From: Deltaproteobacteria bacterium
Lineage (GTDB): Bacteria > Desulfobacterota > Desulfarculia > JACQYL01
Direction: 5' to 3'
NCBI GenBank assembly: GCA_016208165.1
Contig: JACQYL010000002.1
Span: 1-47,742 of the forward strand
DNA: 47,742 bases
Shown: in pieces, positions 25,768 to 32,826 of the stretch
Layout: each line of letters begins with the position of its first letter
How positions within the stretch are numbered: the stretch's first letter is position 1
Notes under the pieces: generated by a model
Databases searched by the model: none
Told to the model about the DNA's origin: nothing
What the model saw: only the letters and a program-made list of their open reading frames with translations
Made by a program: the position numbers and the translations under genes

Positions 25768-26550
25768 ATGACAAGATACGAAACCATCATTGTTGAAAAG
25801 GATGAAAAGTACATTGGAGACATCACATTAAACCGCCCTGACAAGTTAAATACGTTCAGCAGCGAAATGGCCGGGGAACTGTACGACGCTCTCGTTGCCT
25901 TGGACGCGGATTGCGACGTTCGGGTAATTCTAATCAAGGGAGCCGGCAAGGCCTTTTGCGCAGGCATCGATGTAAATGAGCTTTCCAATAAGACCGCGAT
26001 GGAATATCGGGAATGGATCGAACGGATGGAAAGACCGTTGCTGGCGATTTCCAAATTGAAAAAACCGGTCCTTGCGCAAGTACACGGCGTTGCCGCTGCA
26101 AATGGCATGGGGCTGGCCGCGGCCGCGGATCTGGTCATCGCCTCGACGGATGCCCGCATGGGACTTACAGCGATCAATGTAGGATTGAATTGCGTCGGCC
26201 CCGTGATTCCTGTCGCCAGATGCGTCGGGCGAAAGAAAGCATTGGAGTTACTGCTGTATGGTGATTTGATTGACGCTCGAGAAGCGCTCGCTCTGGGGCT
26301 GGTGAACCGGATCGTCCCCAAAGAGGACCTGGAAGCGGAGGCGCATCGTTACGCGGAAACATTGGCCCAAAAGAGCCCCATAGCCGTCCAGATTGCGAAA
26401 CGAGCGTTTTACGCATCCGAGGATATGGACTATGAGAAACAGTTCGGATACATGAACGAGGCATTTGCCCGCCTGTGCACCACGGATGACGCCAAAGAGG
26501 GGGTTCTTGCTTTTCTTGAAAAGAGAAAACCCGTATGGAAGGAGAAATAG
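25768..26550 (+). CDS. Enoyl-CoA hydratase/isomerase (crotonase) family protein lacking both catalytic Glu
   Basis: 260 residues with the full crotonase fold: GDITLNRPDKLNTFSSEM, KGAGKAFCAGIDVNEL (oxyanion hole 1), KKPVLAQVHGVAAANGMGLA (oxyanion hole 2), and LGLVNRIVPKEDLE. In hydratases two Glu lie in the GGGxE and PE positions; here these are Gly (in NGMGLA) and Ala (in MGLTAINVGL). Ordinary hydratase activity is therefore unlikely; crotonases with other residues act as isomerases, hydrolases or decarboxylases on CoA thioesters. GGAAGGAG precedes ATG. No fatty-acid operon surrounds it. A hairpin follows the stop. Confidence 0.85.
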   Translation: MTRYETIIVEKDEKYIGDITLNRPDKLNTFSSEMAGELYDALVALDADCDVRVILIKGAGKAFCAGIDVNELSNKTAMEYREWIERMERPLLAISKLKKPVLAQVHGVAAANGMGLAAAADLVIASTDARMGLTAINVGLNCVGPVIPVARCVGRKKALELLLYGDLIDAREALALGLVNRIVPKEDLEAEAHRYAETLAQKSPIAVQIAKRAFYASEDMDYEKQFGYMNEAFARLCTTDDAKEGVLAFLEKRKPVWKEK

Positions 26551-26557
26551 AACATTA

Positions 26558-26591
26558 GGGGACGTCCTTGAGCGTTTGAACGGACGTCCCC
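26558..26591. terminator. Hairpin between convergent genes
   Basis: Perfect 10-bp inverted repeat GGGGACGTCC and GGACGTCCCC with a 14-nt loop, 8 bp past the crotonase stop and 12 bp from the Roadblock gene stop. It could stop both transcripts. The GGGGACGTCC arm resembles the repeat remnant at 12312, so it may derive from a mobile repeat. Confidence 0.55.
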
Positions 26592-26602
26592 TGATTCATG
26601 CG

Positions 26603-26983
26603 CTATTTTCCTTCCAGGATCCGAATGATTTCAGTTTCATATTTCTTAACCCTAAGCCTTACCCTGCCCAGCCATTCGTTTCTTTCGGTCATAATGAAAA
26701 GAAAGTAGGGCTTGCCCGGCTTGTGCCTGATCAGGAAATAGTAATCGTTCGTGGTGATAAGGATGTCATCGGTAACCTGGTCTTGGCCGACGAGCTTCAG
26801 AGCCTTGAGATTGGATTGAACGATGCTTGTCATATGGGCGGATATGGCCTCCGGGTCGACATCCGCGCGCTTGCTCAACCCCGCGATGGGGAGACCGTCC
26901 TCCACCAGGACCGCCGCCGACGCCACAAAGCCGGGGAGATCGTCGGCGATGGTTTCCAGAACGGTCTTTATGTCATATATCAT
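26603..26983 (-). CDS. Roadblock/LC7-domain protein (divergent type)
   Basis: 126-residue single-domain protein. The order of strands and helices fits Roadblock/LC7: ASAAVLVEDGLPIAGLSKRADVD, a long helix, then DDILITTNDYYFLIRHKPGKPYFLFIMTERNEWLGRVRLRVKKY (key elements: the central strand pair YYFLIR and YFLFIM). Bacterial members such as MglB regulate small GTPases or act as dimeric scaffolds. It is clearly more distant from the two other Roadblock domains of this locus than they are from each other. Last gene of the seven-gene minus-strand cluster; no GTPase gene is present. Confidence 0.8.
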   Translation of the reverse strand: MIYDIKTVLETIADDLPGFVASAAVLVEDGLPIAGLSKRADVDPEAISAHMTSIVQSNLKALKLVGQDQVTDDILITTNDYYFLIRHKPGKPYFLFIMTERNEWLGRVRLRVKKYETEIIRILEGK

Positions 26984-27040
26984 GCAAAAGGCCTTTTATT
27001 GTTACCCAGGACAGGTCGAAGCATGGTCGCGGAAAGGCTG

Positions 27041-27328
27041 TTATTTGAATACCTGGTTGACGGTTCGGTGAATCAGGTATTCCGCTTCCACCGAATAGTT
27101 GACGTAAAAGACCCGGACGGTCCTGTTTCCTTGAACCCCTTTAATACTGAATGCGCCGGGTTTTCTAACACGGAAAAAGGGTTTTGGAAAATGAGGGAAA
27201 TATTCAAGTGTTCCGAGTTTTTCCAGGCCCCGGATGAACGTTTCGTCGACCGGCGCATCAAAGAGAAGTTCCTTGATGACGAGCCCGTCGATACATTCCT
27301 CGACATCCTTTGTTTCCAGCAATTTCAA
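27041..27328 (-). CDS. Hypothetical protein, 95 residues, coupled to the PLP enzyme
   Basis: Small soluble protein of no family I recognise. It begins MKLLETKDVEECIDGLVIKE and has aromatic-rich strands (YFPHFPKPFFRVRKPGAFSI, TVRVFYVNYSVEAEYLIHR). Its ATG overlaps the stop of the PLP enzyme gene as ATGA (27325-27328), so translation is coupled and equal amounts are expected, consistent with a partner or acceptor protein of that enzyme. It has one Cys (CIDG), which could accept sulfur; this is speculation. It is followed 57 bp on by the divergent Roadblock gene. Confidence 0.7.
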   Translation of the reverse strand: MKLLETKDVEECIDGLVIKELLFDAPVDETFIRGLEKLGTLEYFPHFPKPFFRVRKPGAFSIKGVQGNRTVRVFYVNYSVEAEYLIHRTVNQVFK

Positions 27329-28458
27329 TGTTGGTTCGTGATGGTTCTTAAAGCCTGAACGAAGGTTTCGATTTCATCGTGTGTGTTGAAGCAGGAAAAA
27401 CTCGCTCGCACCGCGCCGAGTGGGAATGTCCCCATGGCCCGGTGGATCAGCGGCGCGCAATGAAGACCCGTTCGGACTCGAATATCGAAAGACTCGTTTA
27501 AGATGTACCCTATTTCCTCGCTACTCCATCCATTTACATTAAAGCATACGATTCCGCAATGATTCTGTTCCGGTGGCTCGGAGAAGATCGTGACGTCGTC
27601 GAGTTTTCCGAGTTCTCGAACCATGTGGCGCACCAGCTCCTCTTTGGTGTTTCCCAAAAAGGAAAGTCCTTTTTGAAGGATATATCCCACGGAGGACGCG
27701 AGGCCCGCGATACCCGGCTGATTCAGTGTTCCCGCTTCGTATTTGACCGGCCACATCTCCGGCATGGATTTCAGGTCGCTTCGAATACCGGTTCCTCCTG
27801 ATTTCCAGACGCGAGGATTCAATCGATCGCCCACCAGAAGACCTCCCACGCCCTTGGGGCCCAGAAGACCTTTGTGTCCGGTGAAGGCGAGTACGGCCCG
27901 GGACATGCCCGACATATCCACATCCAGGGATCCGGCGGATTGGGCCGCGTCGATAACGAGCGGTATTTCGTGAGCATCACAGATGTCGTAAATGTCGGAA
28001 AGGCATAACCGGGCGCCGGTGACGTTCGAAGCGTGATTGACGACCGCGAGGCATGTGTGTTTTTTCAAGGTATTCTTGAAGTCCGAGGCGGACGGATATC
28101 CGGGGAACCGGCACGGGAGGACGTCCACGTCGCAGACACCGTTCGTTTCGAGATAGTGAAGCGGGCGAAGAACCGCGTTGTGCTCCAACTGAGTGGTAAT
28201 GATATGGCCGCCCTTGGAGGCCAGGCCGTGGATGGCCATGTTGAGTGCTTCCGTGGACCCGGAGCAGAATAAGACCCTGTTCGGGTCCGGGAAATGAAAC
28301 AGCCGGGCAATTCTTTCCCTGCATGACGAAATAACGGACTCTCGCGTCACGTTCTCACGGTATGGATTGGTCGGCGGATCCGTCAGGCTTTTCGTAACCG
28401 CCTCGGCCACGCCGTCGGGCTTCGGATAACTGGTGGCCGCGTTATTGAAATAGATCAT
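27325..28458 (-). CDS. Cysteine desulfurase-like class V PLP enzyme (TIGR01977-type)
   Basis: 377-residue fold-type I PLP enzyme. Key residues: His93 (LEHNAV) stacking on PLP, Asp170 in VIDAAQSAG, the Schiff-base Lys196 in FTGHKGLLGP, and Cys334 in RTGLHCAPLIH at the place of the catalytic Cys of group II desulfurases. The N-terminus MIYFNNAATSYPKP is typical. Expected reaction: cysteine to alanine with persulfide on the enzyme, or a related beta-elimination. No iscU, sufU or thiamine/molybdopterin sulfur acceptor is adjacent; instead it lies within the Roadblock/V4R cluster and is translationally coupled to a 95-residue protein. Confidence 0.9.
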   Translation of the reverse strand: MIYFNNAATSYPKPDGVAEAVTKSLTDPPTNPYRENVTRESVISSCRERIARLFHFPDPNRVLFCSGSTEALNMAIHGLASKGGHIITTQLEHNAVLRPLHYLETNGVCDVDVLPCRFPGYPSASDFKNTLKKHTCLAVVNHASNVTGARLCLSDIYDICDAHEIPLVIDAAQSAGSLDVDMSGMSRAVLAFTGHKGLLGPKGVGGLLVGDRLNPRVWKSGGTGIRSDLKSMPEMWPVKYEAGTLNQPGIAGLASSVGYILQKGLSFLGNTKEELVRHMVRELGKLDDVTIFSEPPEQNHCGIVCFNVNGWSSEEIGYILNESFDIRVRTGLHCAPLIHRAMGTFPLGAVRASFSCFNTHDEIETFVQALRTITNQH

Positions 28459-28492
28459 GCCGGAGCGTTCTATTCAGGGATATTCGACAAGG

Positions 28493-28855
28493 TTAGAAGA
28501 AATCAGCCAGAACGGGAACGAACTTCTTGACATACAATCGAATCATTCCCAAGGTCTTGGAATCCGGCGCCAATATAACCAGAAGCGCATCCCCGACCGG
28601 GACGCACATGATCATGGCGTCCGGGGCTTCGAACGTCAGCGTACTGAAAGCCGAGATGTTCAATTCGTCGGCCATCTTATCGGTACCCATGATGACCATG
28701 GCCACGGACGCCCCAATGGTATCCATGTCCTGTGTCCCAAAAGAGCCCGCGGATTCAATGACAAAACCGTCTTTCCCGACGACGATAATTCCCCTGACTC
28801 CGGGCACCTCGAGCATTTCCTGGAGTATTTGAGTTGAAGTTCTTTTAACGACCAT
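28493..28855 (-). CDS. Roadblock/LC7-domain protein
   Basis: 120-residue Roadblock protein: GIIVVGKDGFVIESAG, GASVAMVIMGTDKMADELN, IMCVPVGDALLVILAPDSKT, LGMIRLYVKKFVP. Over 98 aligned positions it is about 50% identical to the C-terminal domain of the receiver-DUF4388-Roadblock protein at the head of the cluster, so the two may form a heterodimer, as Roadblock proteins usually dimerise. A good AAGGGAG site precedes ATG 28855. Lies between the V4R-like gene and the PLP enzyme gene. No GTPase partner in the window. Confidence 0.88.
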   Translation of the reverse strand: MVVKRTSTQILQEMLEVPGVRGIIVVGKDGFVIESAGSFGTQDMDTIGASVAMVIMGTDKMADELNISAFSTLTFEAPDAMIMCVPVGDALLVILAPDSKTLGMIRLYVKKFVPVLADFF

Positions 28856-28934
28856 TGAGAGTCTCCCTTCTGATAGCCTGATGGGAATCGTTCAAAAGGA
28901 TTGGAATCTTCCAGTCCTTGTGTCCCCGTGCCTT

Positions 28935-29513
28935 TCATTCAGAAACGACAAATTCGCCAAAAGGGTCGCCAACCTCGATACCCTGAGTCTGTTCACACTT
29001 GAATTTGCCCATGCCGTCGGGGTAGGGATCGCTGTAAGCGAGGTCAAAGAAGGCGGAGCTGACGCCTCGGATCATGAACGCGCATTTGTAGCCGGGCTCC
29101 ATGTCCGCTTCGTAATAGTCCTGGGCGCGAACGACCATTCTCTTGCCCTCTTTGATTTGGGCGATTCCGGACTTGGCCCATCCCCAGGCCGTGAATACCG
29201 CGTACGCTCCTCGAAGGACATCCTTGGCCCCTTCGGTGATCATGGGTTCGACCACGGATTTGAATTCTTCCGAGGTAATGATGCCATATCCCGTGTTGTA
29301 CCCGCACTCGAGCGCGCAGTTGACCAGAGCGTCCTCCAGCTCCCGGCGGCGTTCCTCCGGGGCGGCGTCCATCATTCTTGCGGTAAATGTGTTCCAAAAA
29401 GCGACGGGAAGGTTATTCACCAACACGTTGTAAGCGGGGATAAGACCCTCATCGTCCCCTTGCACGCGTAATTCCGCCAGCTGTTTCACAACCAGATCTC
29501 GCTGAACCGTCAT
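28935..29513 (-). CDS. V4R-like (4-vinyl-reductase/hydrocarbon-binding fold) protein 1
   Basis: 192 residues. The C-terminal half resembles the V4R domain: a helix pair (KSVVEPMITEGAKDVLRGAY), KCAFMIRGVSSAFFDLAYSD, and the terminal KCEQTQGIEVGDPFGEFVV, where V4R proteins normally have a Cys-x-x-x-GD-x-C-x-F metal- or ligand-binding end; here the last Cys position is Gly. V4R domains bind small hydrophobic ligands or metal and often feed signalling proteins. GGGAGAAG precedes ATG. It follows the second V4R-like gene by 12 bp, so the products probably work together. Assignment is moderate. Confidence 0.6.
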   Translation of the reverse strand: MTVQRDLVVKQLAELRVQGDDEGLIPAYNVLVNNLPVAFWNTFTARMMDAAPEERRRELEDALVNCALECGYNTGYGIITSEEFKSVVEPMITEGAKDVLRGAYAVFTAWGWAKSGIAQIKEGKRMVVRAQDYYEADMEPGYKCAFMIRGVSSAFFDLAYSDPYPDGMGKFKCEQTQGIEVGDPFGEFVVSE

Positions 29514-29525
29514 CAGTACTTCTCC

Positions 29526-30041
29526 CTATTTCAACCTAACGGAAAATTGGCTCGACTTATCTCCAACGACCATGCTTGAATTCTCGATGACCTCGTAGCT
29601 TCGGGGCGGCTTGTTTGAAGCCGAAGCGAACATGGCGGAGATGTATCCCTGGGTCCAGAAGTTAACAGGTCCGTCGTTCCTTCCCCATTTCTTTATCCAC
29701 CCTTGATCCACATGGGATCGGGTCAACGTGACCTCACCTCCCTCTTTGCTTCCACCGGCGTGCATCAGTCCCATTCCCATGACGGAATAATAGGCTCCGC
29801 CCACCTCGAGTCTGTCTTCAAACGATACGATGTGGTTCTTGGCGCAGTAGTCGTCGATCATCGGTCTGACGGAGTCTTCGACGGATTCCCGGAGTATTCG
29901 AACGCCTCCGAAGTCGTCAAAATCTATAGCCAGCTTGGAAAGCAAGGTCATGTAATGGTGGCAGTGCATAACGGTCAAGAATCCGTTCGTAAAATGCCGG
30001 TAGGTCTTCTCGTCAAATGAAAATTCGACATGTAACGCCAT
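29526..30041 (-). CDS. V4R-like protein 2, His/Cys-rich
   Basis: 171 residues from ATG 30041, supported by AAAGGAG eight bases upstream. N-terminal FSFDEKTYRHFTNGFLTVMHCHHYM contains an HCHH metal-ligand-like cluster (split here as MHCHHYMTLLSKLAIDF), and YCAKNH follows. Overall helix-strand pattern and the pairing with the next gene suggest a relative of V4R/ATC-hydrolase-like hydrophobic-ligand proteins, but the match is weak. It is 70 bp downstream of the receiver-DUF4388-Roadblock gene and 12 bp upstream of V4R-like protein 1. Possible metal- or ligand-sensing partner; function unknown. Confidence 0.5.
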   Translation of the reverse strand: MALHVEFSFDEKTYRHFTNGFLTVMHCHHYMTLLSKLAIDFDDFGGVRILRESVEDSVRPMIDDYCAKNHIVSFEDRLEVGGAYYSVMGMGLMHAGGSKEGGEVTLTRSHVDQGWIKKWGRNDGPVNFWTQGYISAMFASASNKPPRSYEVIENSSMVVGDKSSQFSVRLK

Positions 30042-30111
30042 TAAATGGGCTCCTTTCATTCGAACTAAGGGTTCGGGATAGAACCTTTATATGGTTTGGT
30101 CCGCACGGGGT

Positions 30112-31494
30112 TCATCGGTTTTTGAAATGGATTTCCATGTCGGGTATTCTTTTCTTCATGCGTAGCCGGATCATTCCCAATCTTTGTGAGTCGCGCGCCA
30201 CCAGAACGAGAAACACGTCTCCGACGGGTGCGCAGACGATGGCGGCGCCTGCGGATTCAAGCATCAGGTGTTGGAACGCGGATATGGCCAGTTCGATCCC
30301 CATCCTTTCGGCCCCCTGCAAAACCATGGCGACCGAAACGCCGACCTTTGTCCTGTCGATGTCGCCGGAGCTTACGGAAGACTCTAAGACGGAACCGTCC
30401 TTTTCGACCAACATGACGGCCTCAACGCCGGAAATCTCCAGAAATTCCCCAAGGGCCTTGGAAAACGGATCCGTAGTCTCAACGATCCGGATTTCCTCTT
30501 CCGCTTGTTCCTGTCTACGCTTTCCTTCGGATTCCCTCTCGATGCGCTCCAACGAATAGAACGTTTCAGAATCTTCAAAGGCCGAGTCCGGTTTCTGATC
30601 TCGATCCGTAACAGCCGGAGCTGTTTCCACGGCAACGACCGGTTTTTGCCGAAAAGACGATTTCTCGTCCCTGTGCTTCATGGCCGCCATGATCAAGCTC
30701 ATCAGCCCGGATTCGATTCTTTTTCGGATCTTCTTTTTGGGGAGGTTCTTGAACAGGATCTCGGCCCTTTCCCACCCGATGATTTCAATGGCCGCTTCTT
30801 TGCCCGTCAAGGCTCCCCACATCGCGTCCCATAGCTCTCCCTTGTTAAAATACAAGTAGCCCGGTTTGGATATCTCCGTTCTGGCTTCCACGAGGCAGGT
30901 CTTTTGATCCGAATCCACCATTTGGATGAAACTGGCAATGGATACCCCGCTGATGGAGCCTTTGCCGTGCTCTTGCTGCAGGCTATACAGAATGGCGTCT
31001 TCCAATTCTTTGAATTGGAGCGGTTTCTTTATGAAAGGAAAACTCCCGAGGCGCTGCAGTTTTTCTTTTGTTTCGGGGGTTTCGTATGTGCTGACCACGA
31101 TAACGGGTGTGGAGGGAAAATGATCGTTGAGGTAGGCCAAAAGTTCAAAACCATCCATTTCAGGCATCATGAGATCGGTGACCACCAGGTCCACCGGTTC
31201 GTTTTCAATGATTCGGATGGCTTGCTTTCCGTTTTTGGCCGGGAAAAGCCCAAGATCGCACGAAGAGGCCTCAAAATAGTCTTCGAGCGCTTTCAAAAAA
31301 AGGTCGTCGCCATCAACGATGAGAATACCAGGCATCGGCGCGTTCCGGTAAGACGGCTGGAGGTTCTTCCTGAATTTCTTCCCCGGCTCCGCTTCGACTC
31401 GGATGGACGCGGACGAAGGGTTCGAGGATCGTAATCGATTGAAAAGAGCCGGCCGGGTGGCTTCTCTGCCCGAAACATGCAGGTCCCGCTCCAT
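30112..31494 (-). CDS. Response regulator receiver-DUF4388 (PATAN)-Roadblock fusion protein
   Basis: 460 residues, head gene of the cluster. Residues about 56-170 form a receiver domain (GILIVDGDDLF, phospho-acceptor Asp in TDLMMPEMDG, Thr/Ser in VSTYET, Lys in FIKKPLQ). Residues about 178-270 match DUF4388/PATAN (GSISGVSIASFIQMV, CLVEARTEI, GYLYFNKGELWDA). A charged linker follows, then a Roadblock/LC7 domain (about 355-455) close to the neighbouring stand-alone Roadblock protein. ATG 31494 has AAGGGGG upstream; ATG 31335 directly at the receiver lacks one. There is no DNA-binding output, so signalling is presumably by protein contact. Confidence 0.88.
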   Translation of the reverse strand: MERDLHVSGREATRPALFNRLRSSNPSSASIRVEAEPGKKFRKNLQPSYRNAPMPGILIVDGDDLFLKALEDYFEASSCDLGLFPAKNGKQAIRIIENEPVDLVVTDLMMPEMDGFELLAYLNDHFPSTPVIVVSTYETPETKEKLQRLGSFPFIKKPLQFKELEDAILYSLQQEHGKGSISGVSIASFIQMVDSDQKTCLVEARTEISKPGYLYFNKGELWDAMWGALTGKEAAIEIIGWERAEILFKNLPKKKIRKRIESGLMSLIMAAMKHRDEKSSFRQKPVVAVETAPAVTDRDQKPDSAFEDSETFYSLERIERESEGKRRQEQAEEEIRIVETTDPFSKALGEFLEISGVEAVMLVEKDGSVLESSVSSGDIDRTKVGVSVAMVLQGAERMGIELAISAFQHLMLESAGAAIVCAPVGDVFLVLVARDSQRLGMIRLRMKKRIPDMEIHFKNR

Positions 31495-31660
31495 GTCAGC
31501 CCCCTTGTCCGCTCACCGAGATTACGATGCGTACGTTTCCCGTGCGGCCGCGACCGTCGAAGGCGGATTTTTACATCCGTGGCTTTCCGCTCCTGCTTCG
31601 GGACGGAATTCAGTTTTCCGTGGAGAACGAATCCCGACTTGATGACTTGAATACTTGTTA

Positions 31661-31689
31661 AGTGTATGTCTGTTGCAATACTTTGTCAA
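31661..31689 (-). promoter_or_regulatory. Sigma-70-type promoter of the Roadblock/V4R operon
   Basis: On the minus strand a perfect TTGACA (31684-31689), a 17-bp spacer and TACACT (31661-31666) lie about 165 bp upstream of ATG 31494 in a locally AT-rich stretch. All seven genes down to 26603 are on this strand with short gaps, so this could be the operon promoter. Confidence 0.55.
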
Positions 31690-31742
31690 CAATATATTTT
31701 TCCACCTAAAATACCAACCCGCTCTCATTGTGATCGGATTCG

Positions 31743-31796
31743 GTGGGTCGAGCGGATGGGGATGGAACCCGCGACCTCGTGAATACCATTCACATG
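31743..31796 (-). other. tRNA 3'-half relic
   Basis: On the minus strand the sequence reads like the anticodon arm (stem TGTGA, loop ATGGTAT, stem TCACG), variable loop, T-arm (GCGGGTTCCATCCCCAT) and acceptor 3' strand of an Ala/Thr-type tRNA. The D-arm and 5' acceptor half are missing and replaced by the tail of a RAYT pseudogene. The T-stem contains one mismatch and CCA is not encoded, so it is non-functional. It looks like a residue of integration at, or duplication of, a tRNA gene end. Confidence 0.5.
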
Positions 31797-31800
31797 ATCA

Positions 31801-32418
31801 TCAAGACCCTGCACTCGGATTCTCCGGGTCCGAATCCCACCGGGTAGGGTTACAGATGATGTATTCCCGGATACGGTTCAGTTCCTCATCATTGCGAATG
31901 ATGTGTTTGTAATAATTTCGTAGTCCTATCTTCGCGCCGGGGGTGTTGCGTCATTCATTGATCTGTTTGGTGGTGGCGGATTTAAATCCGCGTAGGATCG
32001 CGCCAATGGTCTGCGAGGGTGACCGGGGTTCCGTAGGGGCGTATTGCAATACGCCCCTACCACGTTCCGAAATGATCACGATACCGTGTATATGGGTCGG
32101 CATTACCACGAATTCATCCAACGCCACATTGGGTCGCAATTCCGGTGTATTTAACCATAGGTTCTTAACAGTCCGACCTGAATCATCCAAAACCATTTGT
32201 CCGTTCACCACATGTCGGAACAGACATTCCCGATTCCGGGCGCACATGGTCACTAAATACACCCCGGCCTGCGAATAATCGTATCCCCGCAATCGGATGG
32301 ACCGGCGGTTATGCTGCGTCGATTTCCGTTGCGAGGGCTGTTCTTGCCGAGCTGGGGCTCGGCGTTCCCAGGAGAGCGGTGGGAGCAGAAGCGTGATCAT
32401 ATGTAGGGGCGCGACCAC
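31801..32418 (-). pseudogene. RAYT (REP-associated Y1 transposase) broken by one in-frame TGA
   Basis: The frame starting at 32418 gives RRSIRLRGYDYSQAGVYLVT, NRECLFRH, the HUH motif FVVMPTHIHGIVII and TIGAILRGFKSATTKQINE, then stops at TGA 31951-31953. The same frame continues without interruption as RNTPGAKIGLRNYYKHIIRN, the conserved family tail with the catalytic Tyr region, to TGA at 31801. One base change (for example CGA to TGA) would account for it. The first codons, up to about 32310, overlap the REP-containing repeat and are probably not part of the original protein. Transposition by RAYTs moves or maintains REP hairpins. Confidence 0.85.
32346..32369. repeat. REP-type hairpin, copy 3
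   Basis: Same 24-bp core as copies at 12194 and 13785 (stem GCCGAGC/GCTCGGC, flank GTTCCC), in the same orientation relative to the RAYT gene as copy 2. The surrounding block from 32270 to about 32405 is nearly identical to 13712-13845. Confidence 0.85.
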
Positions 32419-32452
32419 GGCTGCCTCTGTGCTCCTTCTCGACTCAGGAGAT

Positions 32453-32469
32453 CTTTACAATATGTAAAG
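32453..32469. promoter_or_regulatory. Palindrome, possible activator site for the sigma-54 promoter
   Basis: CTTTACAATATGTAAAG is a perfect 7-bp inverted repeat with a three-base centre. It lies about 105 bp upstream of the -24 element at 32573, the usual distance for binding of an NtrC-type enhancer-binding protein. Only one copy was seen. The regulator is unknown. Confidence 0.45.
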
Positions 32470-32572
32470 AAATCGAACATCCCTTCCTGGGGAACTCGTC
32501 AACGGACCTGACGCCGACCCTTAAATGGCTACAGTTTGCAGCGTTTCCGGCGTTTCCGAGGCTTATAGCTTG

Positions 32573-32588
32573 TGGCACGTTCATTGCT
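32573..32588 (+). promoter_or_regulatory. Sigma-54 promoter, full consensus
   Basis: TGGCACGTTCATTGCT matches the sigma-54 consensus TGGCACG-N4-TTGCW at every defined position. It faces the universal stress protein gene at 32827; the predicted start near 32599 leaves a leader of about 230 nt in AT-rich DNA. It likely controls the stress protein, CBS-ACT and acyl-CoA synthetase genes. Confidence 0.75.
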
Positions 32589-32826
32589 TCTCAGAATTTG
32601 CGATAGCCTCTTTGTCAAATGAAACGGTTTATGTGGATTTCGACTTTCATTCGATACGAATATAAGACGATGTATGATCGGCACGTGAAAGCCCGTATCT
32701 CTCGTGTTTGATTTATGTAATAGAAAGAGATGCTTATACTTGAATCATCGATCGTCCATTTAGAATCCAAGGTTTCTGAGTCTATGTACCTATTATGATT
32801 GGCTTAATTATGGAGGTATTTCGGAT

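Noticed and set aside
31951-31953. TGA in the RAYT frame as selenocysteine
   Set aside because: RAYT proteins have no known selenocysteine position here and related sequences have a basic or aliphatic residue; no convincing SECIS-like hairpin directly follows.
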